Source: Thermosyntropha sp. (GTDB lineage: Bacteria; Bacillota; Syntrophomonadia; Syntrophomonadales; Syntrophomonadaceae). Taken from it: a DNA stretch of 64,000 nucleotides. The stretch spans positions 300,540 through 364,539 of the forward strand of contig NZ_JACDOH010000001.1 in assembly GCF_017656155.1 (NCBI RefSeq), given 5' to 3'. Both the position numbers and the translations under genes were made by a program. Below, in pieces: positions 16,365-24,968 of the stretch. Every line of letters starts with the position of its first letter. Position 1 is the stretch's first letter. Below the pieces are notes generated by a model. It was not told where the DNA came from and ran no database searches. It saw only the letters and a program-made list of their open reading frames with translations.

Positions 16365-16817
16365 ATGGAGAATTTGCCTTTTATTATAAGGAAGATGACA
16401 GAACGGGATATAGATGAAGTCGTACGCATAGAACAGGAATCATTTCCGGTTCCCTGGTCTAAAGAAGCATATCTTGGAGAACTTAAAAATAACTTTGCAG
16501 TTTATCTGGTTTGCGATTATGAAGGTGAAATTGCTGGTTATGGGGGAATGTGGATAGTATTCGAAGAAGCCCACATAACTAACATTGCAGTAGATAAGAG
16601 GTTTAGAGGAAAAGGTATGGGAAGAAGTCTTTTAGAGGAACTTGAAAGAATAGCCCGGGAAAAAAATGCTTTGCGCATAGTCTTAGAAGTAAGGCCATCA
16701 AATCATGTTGCAAGAAATTTATACAAGAGCGTAGGGTTTGTAGAGACATCAATTCGTAAAGGGTATTATTCAAATAATGGAGAAGATGCCATTGTTATGA
16801 CAAAGCTTTTATTTTAA
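16365..16817 (+). CDS. rimI: Ribosomal protein S18-alanine N-acetyltransferase (GNAT)
   Basis: GNAT acetyltransferase of 150 residues. The acetyl-CoA loop is RFRGKGMGRSLLEEL; family marks include FPVPWSKEAYLGEL, ITNIAVDKRFRGKG and VRPSNHVARNLYKSVGF. Its ATG follows the tsaB stop directly. Location between tsaB and tsaD is the usual Firmicute order. Acetylation of S18 is known from enteric bacteria; the target here is inferred. Confidence 0.92.
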   Translation: MENLPFIIRKMTERDIDEVVRIEQESFPVPWSKEAYLGELKNNFAVYLVCDYEGEIAGYGGMWIVFEEAHITNIAVDKRFRGKGMGRSLLEELERIAREKNALRIVLEVRPSNHVARNLYKSVGFVETSIRKGYYSNNGEDAIVMTKLLF

Positions 16818-16859
16818 TTATCCAAGTTGTAAGTGACACTTTTCAACAGAATCCACTTT

Positions 16860-16883
16860 TTATCCACAGAATTCTGTGGATAA
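16860..16883. promoter_or_regulatory. Palindromic pair of perfect DnaA boxes upstream of tsaD
   Basis: A 24-bp perfect palindrome: TTATCCACA (16860-16868), a GAATTC centre and TGTGGATAA (16875-16883). Both arms equal the DnaA-box consensus in opposite orientation. A weaker TTATCCAAG lies at 16818-16826. The palindrome could also form a hairpin, but no T-run follows. Confidence 0.7.
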
Positions 16884-16929
16884 ATGTTTATAAACTGAGT
16901 ATAAATTATTATTTTAATGAGGTGAAAAG

Positions 16930-17940
16930 GTGCAGGAAGTAAAGATTTTAGGTATTGAAACTTCATGTGATGAAACAGCAGCCTCTATCGTAAAAAATGG
17001 GAAAGATATAATGTCGAATGTTGTAAACTCACAGATTAAAATCCATCAAGCGTTTGGTGGGGTAGTTCCGGAAGTAGCTTCCCGCCGGCATATTGAAAAT
17101 ATTGCACTGGTTGTCGATACTGCATTTAAGGAAGCAGGGCTCAGCTATGAGGATATTGATGCAGTAGCGGTAACAAACCGGCCGGGACTTATTGGTGCAC
17201 TTTTAGTTGGGGTATCTTTTGCCAAAGGATTTGCATATGGGCTTAATAAACCGCTTATTGCAGTAAATCATCTTTATGGACATATTTATGCTAATTTTTT
17301 GGAACATTCAGATATAAGGTTTCCGGCTGTTTGTTTAGTAGTTTCCGGGGGACATACCAGCCTTTTGGTTATGAAAGGGACGGAAGAATATGAGCTTATT
17401 GGGGAAACTTTGGATGATGCAGCAGGGGAGGCTTTTGACAAGGTAGCCAGGTTTATGAACTTGGGTTATCCCGGAGGACCGGCTATACAGAAAGCGGCTG
17501 AAAAAGGACAAGCAGGAAAGTACAGCTTACCCCGAGTTTTCTTGGATAGAGATGATTTTGATTTCAGTTTCAGCGGACTTAAAACTGCTGCCATGAATTT
17601 GTGGAACAAGCTTAACAGGAAAGGGGAAGCTGATGTTTATGATATGGCGGCTGAGTTTCAGGCTGCTCTGGTAGAGGTTTTAGCAGAAAAAACAGTCAGG
17701 GCAGCAAAGAAATATAATGCGCAAAGTGTTATGCTGGCTGGAGGGGTTGCAGCCAACAGTGAACTTAGAAGGGTAGTTAAACAAAAAGCGGATAAACTTG
17801 GCTTACCTCTTTATTATCCTTCATTAAAACTGTGTACTGATAATGCAGCTATGATTGCCGGTAGTGCATATCACCGCTATTTGAAACAGGATTTTGCCCC
17901 TCTTAACTTAAATGCTTATGCTACTATGTCAATTTTGTGA
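16930..17940 (+). CDS. tsaD: tRNA N6-threonylcarbamoyladenosine synthase TsaD
   Basis: Metalloenzyme of 336 residues transferring threonylcarbamoyl from TC-AMP to A37 of ANN-decoding tRNAs. Motifs are LGIETSCDETAASIV, the metal histidines in VNHLYGHIYANFL, VVSGGHTSLL, GETLDDAAGEAFDKVAR and MLAGGVAANSELR with the late KLCTDNAAMIA. Start is GTG with GAGGTGAAAAG. A 112-base gap holding DnaA boxes separates it from rimI, so it may have its own promoter. Confidence 0.96.
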   Translation: MQEVKILGIETSCDETAASIVKNGKDIMSNVVNSQIKIHQAFGGVVPEVASRRHIENIALVVDTAFKEAGLSYEDIDAVAVTNRPGLIGALLVGVSFAKGFAYGLNKPLIAVNHLYGHIYANFLEHSDIRFPAVCLVVSGGHTSLLVMKGTEEYELIGETLDDAAGEAFDKVARFMNLGYPGGPAIQKAAEKGQAGKYSLPRVFLDRDDFDFSFSGLKTAAMNLWNKLNRKGEADVYDMAAEFQAALVEVLAEKTVRAAKKYNAQSVMLAGGVAANSELRRVVKQKADKLGLPLYYPSLKLCTDNAAMIAGSAYHRYLKQDFAPLNLNAYATMSIL

Positions 17941-17948
17941 AAAAATAT

Positions 17949-18063
17949 TGTGGATAATGTGCATAACTCTGTTGATAACTTGGTATATTTTTATAGCGTC
18001 AATAGTAGAAAATAAGGCATAAAAAGAGTTGGAAGAATAGTTGACAAATTTTGTTGTGGATAA
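17949..18063. promoter_or_regulatory. DnaA-box cluster between tsaD and lgt
   Basis: TGTGGATAA at 17949-17957, TGTTGATAA (one mismatch) at 17970-17978 and TGTGGATAA at 18055-18063, all in the same orientation. With the palindrome before tsaD, this gives five DnaA-box sites in 1.2 kb. A TTGACA lies at 18041-18046, so the last box would sit in a possible lgt promoter. Confidence 0.6.
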
Positions 18064-18085
18064 ATTGTTTGAGGAGTGAATAAAT

Positions 18086-18832
18086 TTGCATCCGATTTTA
18101 ATTAAAATAGGAAATATCAGCATATATTCCTGGGGATTTATGCTGGCAATCGCCACTTTAATCGGGATATGGGGGGTAGGTAAACTTTTTGAAAAGGAAG
18201 GTCTTTCGTCAGATACTGCTTTAAATATGATAATAATTATGGTGATATCAGGGATTATCGGCGGACGTCTGTCTTATATACTGATTTATGAGCGTGAAGA
18301 ATTTCTTATAAGTCCGTTAGCTGTTTTATTTACTTCAGGACTGTCCGGTCTGATATGGTATGGTGCTTTTATAGGCGGTTTTATTGCCTACTTTATATAT
18401 GTGCGGAAAAAGAAAATGCCTTTTTTTAAAATTGCTGATATGTTTGCACCTTATATAGCTCTAGGTTATGCTATTGTAAGGATTGGGTGTTTTCTTAACG
18501 GATGTTGTTATGGGAATATAACCGATTCAGTTTGTGGGGTAGTTTTTCCAACGGTAGATACTTTTCCCCGGCATCCGACCCAGCTTTACAGTTCTGCTTT
18601 AAATTTTATCCTGTTTGTTGTTTTATGGCGGCTTTATCCCCGTAAGAAATTTGAGGGACAGGTTTTTGCTGTATATATAATAGGATATTCTATATACCGG
18701 TTTATTGTGGAATTTTTCCGCGACAGCCTTATAACTTACGGTTTTTTAACTTTAGGACAGGTATATACTTTAATTTTGTTGATTATTGGAGTTATACTTT
18801 ATGGGTGGCTTAAGAGAAGGCATATTTATTAA
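18086..18832 (+). CDS. lgt: Phosphatidylglycerol--prolipoprotein diacylglyceryl transferase
   Basis: Membrane enzyme of 248 residues that attaches diacylglycerol to the lipobox cysteine of prelipoproteins; lipoproteins at 43.1 and 54.0 kb are likely clients. About seven hydrophobic segments are visible. Signatures are IYSWGFMLAIA, GGRLSYIL, GLSGLIWYGAFIGG, the core RIGCFLNGCCYG and RHPTQLYSSAL. Start is TTG with GAGGAGTGA before it. DnaA boxes occupy the upstream gap. Confidence 0.96.
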   Translation: MHPILIKIGNISIYSWGFMLAIATLIGIWGVGKLFEKEGLSSDTALNMIIIMVISGIIGGRLSYILIYEREEFLISPLAVLFTSGLSGLIWYGAFIGGFIAYFIYVRKKKMPFFKIADMFAPYIALGYAIVRIGCFLNGCCYGNITDSVCGVVFPTVDTFPRHPTQLYSSALNFILFVVLWRLYPRKKFEGQVFAVYIIGYSIYRFIVEFFRDSLITYGFLTLGQVYTLILLIIGVILYGWLKRRHIY

Positions 18833-18849
18833 AATGGAGGTAATAGCTT

Positions 18850-19425
18850 ATGTTAAATCCGCGCGATGAGTTGAGGCAGGAGATGGGCAGACGCCGCAAA
18901 GCTCTCAGTCCAGGAGAAGTACAGGAATTAAGCGGCAAAATAATAAAAAAGCTTGATGAGATTGAAAAAATAAATAAAGCCCAGGTGATAATGGGTTTTT
19001 TAAGCATCAGGAATGAAGTGGATTTAATGCCTTTTTTAGAAGAACAGAGAAAAAAAGGGAAAACGGTTGTTTTGCCCCGGGTAATAAACGAAGAGGTAAT
19101 GGAAGCTATAGAATATAAAGGAGAAGAATGGACAACCAAAGGGCCTTTCGGCATAATCGAACCGGTAGGGGAGCCGTTTGATCCGCAGAAGATTGATGTT
19201 ATTCTGGTGCCGGGCCTGGTTTTTGATGCTAGAGGGTATCGCTTGGGCTATGGCCGCGGGTATTACGACCGTTTTCTTTCCAGGGTGAGAAAGGATACCT
19301 TTTTATGCGGGGTTTGCTATGATTTCCAGGTGGTAAAGAATGTATATCCACATGAAGCCGACCTGCCGGTGCACTGGATTGTAACCGACAGATCAGAAAT
19401 AGCGGTTAACTGGAATTACTTTTAA
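18850..19425 (+). CDS. 5-formyltetrahydrofolate cyclo-ligase family protein
   Basis: ATP-dependent enzyme of 191 residues converting 5-formyl-THF to 5,10-methenyl-THF. Family marks are the N-terminal basic phosphate-binding stretch RQEMGRRRKAL, VPGLVFDARGYRLGYGRGYYDRFL with the glycine/tyrosine nucleotide loop, and a late FQVVKNVYPHEADLPVHWIVT. TGGAGG lies before the ATG. It is 17 bases after lgt and ends at a shared bidirectional terminator. The folate link fits the purine operon elsewhere in the window. Confidence 0.9.
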   Translation: MLNPRDELRQEMGRRRKALSPGEVQELSGKIIKKLDEIEKINKAQVIMGFLSIRNEVDLMPFLEEQRKKGKTVVLPRVINEEVMEAIEYKGEEWTTKGPFGIIEPVGEPFDPQKIDVILVPGLVFDARGYRLGYGRGYYDRFLSRVRKDTFLCGVCYDFQVVKNVYPHEADLPVHWIVTDRSEIAVNWNYF

Positions 19426-19482
19426 AAACAAAAGGGGTTATGCCATTTTTTAAAATAAATTACATAACCCCTTTGTTTTTTT
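19426..19482. terminator. Bidirectional terminator between the cyclo-ligase and SPFH genes
   Basis: AAACAAAAGGGGTTATG (from 19426) faces CATAACCCCTTTGTTT (from 19463), with T-rich ends on both strands, between convergent genes. Confidence 0.8.
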
Positions 19483-20404
19483 AGTTTTTGTTAACTTCTT
19501 TAAGGGCTGTGAATACTCCGCCGAGTCCTGCCAGGTCACTGGGAATGATAATTTTGGTTGCCTGACCATTGCCTAAATCTTTTAAGGTTTCGAGGGATTT
19601 TAAAGCCAGGACTTTATCGTCAGCGGATGCCTCTTTTATCATAACTAAACTATCGGCAAATGCTTTTTGAACCATTAGAATGGCTTCGGCTTCACCCTGA
19701 GCTTGCAAAATTTTAGCCTGTTTTTGCCCTTCAGCTTCTCTTATTTGGGCTTCTCTTATAGCTTCAGCGTTGAGGATGGCTGCCTGTTTTTTACCTTCGG
19801 CTTCTAATATGGCGGCAGTTTTTTGACCTTCAGCTATAAGGATTGCCTCGCGTTTTTCGCGTTCAGCCCGCATTTGTTTTTCCATAGCCTCCTGAATGTC
19901 TTTGGGCGGCAGTATGTTTTTAAGTTCTACCCTGTTAACCTTTATTCCCCATTTGTCAGTAGCTTCATCCAAAATGGCGCGCAGTTTGGTGTTTACTATA
20001 TCCCGGGAAGTCAAAGTTTCATCAAGCTCTAATTCTCCCACTATATTACGCAGGGTGGTAGCGGTTAGGTTTTCAATGGCCAGTATGGGGTTAGCTATTT
20101 CATAAGCATATTTGAAAGGGTCGGTAACCTGATAATAAACTACAGTATCAATCATCATGGTAACATTGTCTTTGGTTATTACCGGTTGAGGAGGAAAATC
20201 TACTACCTGTTCACGTAGGTCAACAATATGGCGAAAACTGTCTATAAACGGTATTATAATATTTATGCCCTGCTGAGCAGTTTTATGGTATTTTCCCAGC
20301 CTTTCGACTATACCTACGGTAGATTGCTTGATTATCTTAATGGAAGATAATCCTATAATGATAACAAATATAACGATGAGTATCTGTAAAATTAATCCGA
20401 GCAT
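19481..20404 (-). CDS. SPFH/Band 7 membrane protein (stomatin-like, QmcA type)
   Basis: Membrane-anchored scaffold of 307 residues. One N-terminal membrane segment (about 4-24) is followed by the SPFH domain (about 25-185), with STVGIVERLGKYHK, PFIDSFRHIVDLREQVVDFP and NTKLRAILDEATDKWGI. The C-terminal part is a long heptad-like helix rich in A-I-L-E-A-E-G repeats (about 190-260). Such proteins form oligomeric microdomains and pair with NfeD-type proteins, exactly the gene just upstream on the same strand, 24 bases away. Its function here is not specified by sequence. Confidence 0.93.
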   Translation of the reverse strand: MLGLILQILIVIFVIIIGLSSIKIIKQSTVGIVERLGKYHKTAQQGINIIIPFIDSFRHIVDLREQVVDFPPQPVITKDNVTMMIDTVVYYQVTDPFKYAYEIANPILAIENLTATTLRNIVGELELDETLTSRDIVNTKLRAILDEATDKWGIKVNRVELKNILPPKDIQEAMEKQMRAEREKREAILIAEGQKTAAILEAEGKKQAAILNAEAIREAQIREAEGQKQAKILQAQGEAEAILMVQKAFADSLVMIKEASADDKVLALKSLETLKDLGNGQATKIIIPSDLAGLGGVFTALKEVNKN

Positions 20405-20428
20405 AAAATTCTCCTTTCTTTTTTTAAG

Positions 20429-20851
20429 TTAAGCTTTTTTAATCTTAAGCTTTACTCCATCAATTCCTACTACTTCTATACGGGTATTTTCCTCAATTTC
20501 CTCGTCAGATATTGCTGTCCAGACTTCCCCGTTTACTTTGACCTGACCTAGGTGTAAAGGTTTTATCTGGCTTAAGGTTATGCCGTGCTGCCCGATTAAT
20601 GCGCTTACATTGCTGGATTTGTCTTCGGTTTTTATAAATTTTACAACTATGGGTCTGGTAAATATTATGAATACTAAGGTTAAAAGAGCAAAGACTAGAA
20701 GCTGACTTTCCAAATTAGGCAGTATTTTAAGGCTTGCCCCTAAGGCTACCAAAAGAGCAGAAAGAGCAAGCCATAAAAACCAGAAGCCAACTGTAAATAT
20801 TTCAATTACCCCTGCAATGATGGCGGCTATGATCCAGTAGGAAGGAGACAA
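20429..20851 (-). CDS. Short NfeD-family membrane protein
   Basis: Protein of 140 residues with three or so hydrophobic segments (about 5-75) and a C-terminal OB-fold domain (about 85-140) containing GQHGITLSQIKPLHLGQVKVNGEVW and a final GIDGVKLKIKK. This is the short NfeD form lacking the ClpP-like protease part. It forms an operon with the SPFH protein; such pairs are thought to act together in membrane quality control. AAGGAGG precedes the ATG on the minus strand. Confidence 0.92.
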   Translation of the reverse strand: MSPSYWIIAAIIAGVIEIFTVGFWFLWLALSALLVALGASLKILPNLESQLLVFALLTLVFIIFTRPIVVKFIKTEDKSSNVSALIGQHGITLSQIKPLHLGQVKVNGEVWTAISDEEIEENTRIEVVGIDGVKLKIKKA

Positions 20852-20912
20852 AGAAAAACCTCCTTTCTTTAGTTTATTTTATTCATAAATAAGATATGAA
20901 ATTATATTTAAT

Positions 20913-20941
20913 AGTATAATATCACAAACTGGGAGGAACAA
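20913..20941 (-). promoter_or_regulatory. Probable promoter of nfeD-SPFH operon
   Basis: On the minus strand TTGTTC (20936-20941), 17-bp spacer and TATACT (20913-20918), about 60 bases before the NfeD start. Confidence 0.5.
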
Positions 20942-21105
20942 ACTTGGATTTTATGTAAAAACCTCCTTAAAAGGTATTGGAAATTATTATCAAGGGCGGC
21001 AGATAAAAGCTTTATTGAGTGAGGATTTTATTATGGTTTTTTACCAGACAGATTAAATAGGCATTATATGAAAAATGTTGTATAATGTAAATAAATTTAT
21101 ATATA
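20942..21105. other. Divergent intergenic region between nfeD and the moa leader
   Basis: AT-rich. A TATAAT at 21081-21086, immediately preceded by TTG, is the best -10 for the moa leader transcript; no good -35 is seen. No gene is evident. Confidence 0.4.
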
Positions 21106-21203
21106 GCTCCGATTCAGTTTTGCCTAAGGCTCAAGGCTATGGCGGCTGAACGATAGGGTATGCGGGGAAACCTGTATGCCTCCCATTTGGAAAGGAGTGT
21201 AAT
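21106..21203 (+). ncRNA. Moco-type (molybdenum/tungsten cofactor) riboswitch
   Basis: Leader RNA ahead of the moa genes with the blocks CTCCGATTCAG, GCCTAAGGC, GGCGGCTGAACGA, the hairpin around ATGCGGGGAAACCTGTAT, and the 3' block GCCTCCCATTTGGAAAGGAG. Arms CAG/CTG and GCCT/AGGC are self-complementary. Position before moaA, block order and a following terminator match the Moco RNA class as I recall it. The molybdenum and tungsten variants cannot be told apart by eye. Confidence 0.75.
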
Positions 21204-21220
21204 TTTTAAAAGGTCATATT

Positions 21221-21247
21221 GCACCCTTTTCCGGGTGCTTATTTTTA
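21221..21247 (+). terminator. Riboswitch expression-platform terminator
   Basis: GCACCC, loop TTTTCC, GGGTGC, then TTATTTTTAT, between the aptamer and the first gene. Confidence 0.7.
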
Positions 21248-21268
21248 TAATAAGGGAGGGTTAGTTTT

Positions 21269-21445
21269 ATGGAAAAAAAACAGGAAATAGCCGAAGAAAT
21301 TCAAAAGAAAGCTCTTAATGGCAGAATAACCTGCAGTGATGCTCGCAAAATAGCAGAAGAGTTAGAAGTCTCCCCTAAAGTAGTGGGAGAGCTGTGCGAT
21401 GAGCTTAAAATAAAGATTTGTGCTTGTGAATTAGGTTGTTTTTAA
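21269..21445 (+). CDS. Small Cys-rich helix-turn-helix-like protein under the Moco riboswitch
   Basis: Protein of 58 residues, first gene after the riboswitch. GGGAGGG (21254-21260) stands 8 bases before the ATG. Residues 1-15 are a charged helix. Residues 20-50 have a helix-turn-helix-like pattern: ITCSDARKIAEELEV then SPKVVGELCDELKIKI. The tail reads CACELGCF. Five cysteines (22, 43, 51, 53, 57) suggest metal or cluster binding. Similar short proteins with a C-x-x-G-C-F tail occur, in my memory, near Mo/W-cofactor genes, but I cannot name a characterised family. moaA follows 35 bases later. A sensor or accessory role in cofactor synthesis is inference. Confidence 0.75.
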   Translation: MEKKQEIAEEIQKKALNGRITCSDARKIAEELEVSPKVVGELCDELKIKICACELGCF

Positions 21446-21480
21446 ACGGGAGATTTTCCCTTAAAGGGAGTGATTAAAGA

Positions 21481-22464
21481 ATGGTAGACAGATTTGGACG
21501 GGAAATTAATTACATGAGGATTTCAGTAACGGATCGTTGTAACTTAAGATGTCTTTATTGTATGCCTGAGGAGGGAATTGATTATAAACTTACACATAAA
21601 GATATTTTAAGTTTGGAGGAATTGGCCAGACTTACCCGGGTAGCTGCCTCTGTAGGTATAAAAAAGGTGCGCCTTACCGGTGGAGAACCTTTAGTGAGGA
21701 AAAATATCGAAAAACTGGTGGAGTATATTGCTGAAATACCAGAAATAGATGATATTGCTCTTACCACCAATGGAGTAAAGTTCAAGGTCATGGCGACAAG
21801 ATTGAAGAAGGCTGGACTTAAACGGGTAAATTTCAGCCTTGACAGCTTAAAACCGGAAAGGTTCAGCTATATTACCCGGGGTGGAGATATAAAGCCGGTA
21901 ATGGAAGGCATTTTTACTGCATTGGAATTGGGACTTAATCCGATAAAGATTAATACGGTGGTCATAAAAGGGTTTAATGATGATGAAGTCCTGGAATTTG
22001 CAAAATTAGCCTATGATTATCCCTTACACATAAGGTTTATAGAATTTATGCCGGTAGGAGATATTAAGTTTTGGAATGAAGACAAGCTGATTAAGAGTGA
22101 GAAAATTAAGTCCAGAATAGAACATGAATTTGAGCTGGCTTTACCGGATAAAATTGTGGGTAGCGGCCCGGCTAAATATTTTAAGCTAAGAGGCGGACAG
22201 GGGTCAGTTGGCTTTATAAGTCCCATGAGCAATCATTTCTGTGGTGAATGTAACCGCATCCGGCTTACTGCTGATGGTAAGCTTAGAGGATGTTTGTATA
22301 GTAAGGAAGAAGTTGATTTAATGGAAGCTATCAAACAAAACGCAAATGATGATGAATTGGCTGAGATTTTTTTAGAAGCTATTAACAATAAACCTAGACA
22401 TCATAATTTTGGTTCTGGCTGGGGTAAGGAAAATGAACGCAAAATGTACCAGATAGGAGGCTAA
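21481..22464 (+). CDS. moaA: GTP 3',8-cyclase MoaA
   Basis: Radical SAM enzyme of 327 residues for the first step of molybdopterin synthesis, GTP to 3',8-cyclo-GTP. The N-terminal cluster motif is [17 protein letters not shown] is the SAM-binding GGE motif. The C-terminal cluster is formed by [10 protein letters not shown] and GCLYS. The protein ends in Gly-Gly, needed for activity in the family. AAGGGAG precedes the ATG. The moaC gene starts 2 bases after its stop. Confidence 0.97.
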   Translation: MVDRFGREINYMRISVTDRCNLRCLYCMPEEGIDYKLTHKDILSLEELARLTRVAASVGIKKVRLTGGEPLVRKNIEKLVEYIAEIPEIDDIALTTNGVKFKVMATRLKKAGLKRVNFSLDSLKPERFSYITRGGDIKPVMEGIFTALELGLNPIKINTVVIKGFNDDEVLEFAKLAYDYPLHIRFIEFMPVGDIKFWNEDKLIKSEKIKSRIEHEFELALPDKIVGSGPAKYFKLRGGQGSVGFISPMSNHFCGECNRIRLTADGKLRGCLYSKEEVDLMEAIKQNANDDELAEIFLEAINNKPRHHNFGSGWGKENERKMYQIGG

Positions 22465-22466
22465 AG

Positions 22467-22946
22467 ATGGATTTTACCCATATAAACGAGCAGGGTAGAG
22501 CTAAGATGGTTGATGTTACAGCCAAAGAGGATACCAAAAGAAAAGCGGTTGCCCAGGCTAAAATATGTATGCAAAAAGAAACCCTGGAGAGGATTAAAAG
22601 TGGTGGAATAAAAAAAGGAGATGTCTTATCTGTAGCTCAAGTGGCAGGTATAATGGGAGCCAAAAAAACTTCGGATGTTATTCCTATGTGCCATCCCCTT
22701 TTGCTTACAGGTGTAGATATAAATTTTACTATAGATGAAGAACATAATGAGATAATTATAACTTCTGAAGTTAAGACTGCTGGTAAAACTGGTGTGGAGA
22801 TGGAAGCCTTGACTGCAGTAAGTGTAGCTGCTTTAACTGTTTATGATATGTGCAAGGCAGTAGACAGGTGGATGAAAATTACTGATATAAAACTTCTTGA
22901 AAAAAAAGGAGGCAAAAGCGGTCATTTAATAAGAGAAAGGGATTAA
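22467..22946 (+). CDS. moaC: Cyclic pyranopterin monophosphate synthase MoaC
   Basis: Converts cyclo-GTP to cyclic pyranopterin monophosphate. Length 159. It opens [16 protein letters not shown]; the catalytic stretch is [11 protein letters not shown], followed by [20 protein letters not shown] and VYDMCKAVD. All family active-site residues appear present. It overlaps no neighbour but lies 2 bases after moaA with AGGAGG inside the moaA end. Confidence 0.97.
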   Translation: MDFTHINEQGRAKMVDVTAKEDTKRKAVAQAKICMQKETLERIKSGGIKKGDVLSVAQVAGIMGAKKTSDVIPMCHPLLLTGVDINFTIDEEHNEIIITSEVKTAGKTGVEMEALTAVSVAALTVYDMCKAVDRWMKITDIKLLEKKGGKSGHLIRERD

Positions 22947-22960
22947 GGAGGAACTATTAT

Positions 22961-23401
22961 ATGCCTGAAGGGACTTTGTATTCTATAAGCATAAGCCCGG
23001 AAAGGGGAACGCTTAAAAATGAAGTAGAAGAAGCCCGGGTTATCGAAAATTATGGGCTAGAGAATGATGGACATGCAGGGGATTGGGATAGACAGGTTAC
23101 CTGTCTTAATAAGGCGAGTGTTGATAAGGTAAACTGCGAACACGGCTTGAATGTCGGACCGGGAGGTTTTGCGGAAAACCTGCTTATCGAAGGCATTGAT
23201 TTAGTAAAAATAGGGGTAGGAGGAAAGCTTAAGGTCGGAAATGATGTAATCCTTCGGGTTATGCAGATTGGGAAAGAGGATCATCCCAGCATTGTAACCC
23301 GCACTTATGGAGGAATATCTCTCCTTCCTTATGAAGGCCTTTTTTGCCGGGTTATAAAGGGTGGAACTATAAGAAAAGGAGATAAAGTAGAGGTGTTATG
23401 A
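22961..23401 (+). CDS. MOSC-domain protein
   Basis: Single MOSC domain of 146 residues, the fold also found at the C-terminus of molybdenum-cofactor sulfurase. Marks are [27 protein letters not shown], the [16 protein letters not shown] strand pair, and [17 protein letters not shown] with the conserved Cys. In moa operons stand-alone MOSC proteins are thought to handle sulfur or pterin ligands of Mo/W enzymes. AAGGAGG before ATG. Its stop overlaps the mogA start (ATGA). Confidence 0.9.
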   Translation: MPEGTLYSISISPERGTLKNEVEEARVIENYGLENDGHAGDWDRQVTCLNKASVDKVNCEHGLNVGPGGFAENLLIEGIDLVKIGVGGKLKVGNDVILRVMQIGKEDHPSIVTRTYGGISLLPYEGLFCRVIKGGTIRKGDKVEVL

Positions 23402-23892
23402 TGTATAGAACCGGAATTTTGGTTATGAGTGACAAGGGTTTTAAGGGAGAAAGGGAGGATATAAGCGGGAAGACTATAGAAAAAATGTTGGGGAAAGATT
23501 ATGTATGCGAATACTATGAAATAGTCCCAGATGAAAAGAAAATAATAATAGACAAAATTAAATATGCCTGTGATGTACTTAAACTTGATTTACTCTTGAC
23601 TTCTGGAGGAACCGGCTTATCTCCCCGGGATGTAACACCTGATGCTACTTTAGAAGTAGTTGAAAAACTGGTGCCGGGGATTCCAGAAGCTATACGCTTT
23701 TACGGACTTAAAAAAACTCCCCGGGCCATGCTTTCGCGGGGAATTGCAGGTATAAGAGGCAAGACCCTTATCATAAATCTTCCCGGAAGTGTAAAAGGGG
23801 TAAGGGAAGGATTGGAGGCAATTATGCCTGCATTAGGACATGGACTGGATATACTTGAAGGAAAATCCGGGGAATGTGGAGAACTACTTTAA
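23398..23892 (+). CDS. mogA: Molybdopterin adenylyltransferase (MogA/MoaB)
   Basis: Adenylates molybdopterin before metal insertion. Length 164. It begins [16 protein letters not shown]; the ligand motif is [19 protein letters not shown], and the C-terminus has [21 protein letters not shown]. It is coupled to the MOSC gene by a 4-base overlap and is the last gene of the moa operon. MoeA, MoaD and MoaE are not in the window. Confidence 0.94.
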   Translation: MMYRTGILVMSDKGFKGEREDISGKTIEKMLGKDYVCEYYEIVPDEKKIIIDKIKYACDVLKLDLLLTSGGTGLSPRDVTPDATLEVVEKLVPGIPEAIRFYGLKKTPRAMLSRGIAGIRGKTLIINLPGSVKGVREGLEAIMPALGHGLDILEGKSGECGELL

Positions 23893-23932
23893 AAATTAGG
23901 TTTAGGAATTTTTATAAGGGGAGAAGGGGTAG

Positions 23933-24868
23933 ATGGCTGAGCTGAATTTGGTTGAAAAGAGGAAAGCCAAAAAAGGTAGAATATTTGGTATATGTTTACT
24001 TACAGTATTAGTTTTAGTAGTTGCAGTAGGAGGAATTTCTGGCTATGTTAGCTGGAAATTGACCCATCCGGAGCGGGAAGAAATAAAAAGTAATCCGAAT
24101 GATTATGGGCTAGATTTTGAGGATGTTAGTTTTACCTCACGCGGGAGCAGCTTAAATTTGAAGGGCTGGTTTATTCCGGCTGAAAGTGATAGGACAGTTA
24201 TATTTGCACACGGTTATGGAAGAAACAGATTGCAGTCTGATGTCCCTGTTTTACCGATCGTCAAGAAAGTTCATGATCATGGTTGGAATGTATTATTATT
24301 CGATTTTAGGAACTCCGGGGAATCTGACGGGAATATAACTTCTGTGGGACAGTATGAAGTAAATGACCTTTTGGGGGCAGTAGATTTTATCAGATCAGAA
24401 AAAAATATTTCCGGAAAAATTGTTTTGCATGGTTTTTCTATGGGAGCGGCAACAGCTATTATTGCAGGTGCTCGCGAAAAGCAGGTAGATGGAGTAATTG
24501 CAGATTCACCCTTTGCCGATTTAAAACCATACCTTATGGAAAATCTTTCGGTATGGAGTGGTCTCCCGTCTATACCTTTTAATCAAACCTCTCTGGTGAT
24601 AGGAACTTTTCTTACTGGTTTGAATGCTGATAAGGTGCGCCCTGTAAAGGAAGTATCGAAATTTGCGGGGAGACCACTTTTGTTGATACATGGAAACAAA
24701 GATGTTGATGTCCCTTTAAAGAATAGTGAACTTTTAAGAAAAGCTTATCCTCAGGCAGATTTGTGGATCGTTCCGGGGGCAGGACATGTTAAAAATTACG
24801 AGGTTGCTGGCGAATATTATCTTGATATGGTTATAGATTTTTTGGATAAAGTAGAAAGACAAAAATAG
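23933..24868 (+). CDS. Membrane-anchored alpha/beta hydrolase
   Basis: Hydrolase of 311 residues with one N-terminal membrane segment (about 20-42) and an exported catalytic domain. The nucleophile elbow is LHGFSMGAATAI (Ser), the acid is in HGNKDVDVP (Asp) and the histidine in PGAGHVKNY. FAHGYGRNR probably forms the oxyanion region. The pattern matches the YqkD/Bem46-like group of serine hydrolases; the substrate is unknown. GGGGAGAAGG lies before the ATG. It stands between mogA and groES with no tight coupling. Confidence 0.88.
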   Translation: MAELNLVEKRKAKKGRIFGICLLTVLVLVVAVGGISGYVSWKLTHPEREEIKSNPNDYGLDFEDVSFTSRGSSLNLKGWFIPAESDRTVIFAHGYGRNRLQSDVPVLPIVKKVHDHGWNVLLFDFRNSGESDGNITSVGQYEVNDLLGAVDFIRSEKNISGKIVLHGFSMGAATAIIAGAREKQVDGVIADSPFADLKPYLMENLSVWSGLPSIPFNQTSLVIGTFLTGLNADKVRPVKEVSKFAGRPLLLIHGNKDVDVPLKNSELLRKAYPQADLWIVPGAGHVKNYEVAGEYYLDMVIDFLDKVERQK

Positions 24869-24968
24869 TGTTGTTTATGCTGGGTTTATTGAATATTTGT
24901 AAAGTTCCAAGAAATAGTGATTTTTAAAGGTATAAAAAGAAAATAAAAGGAACATAATATAAATCGGA

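Noticed and set aside
16818..18063. Chromosomal replication origin
   Set aside because: DnaA boxes are present, but there is no dnaA-dnaN pair, no clear A/T-rich unwinding element with DnaA-trio, and coding direction does not switch here.
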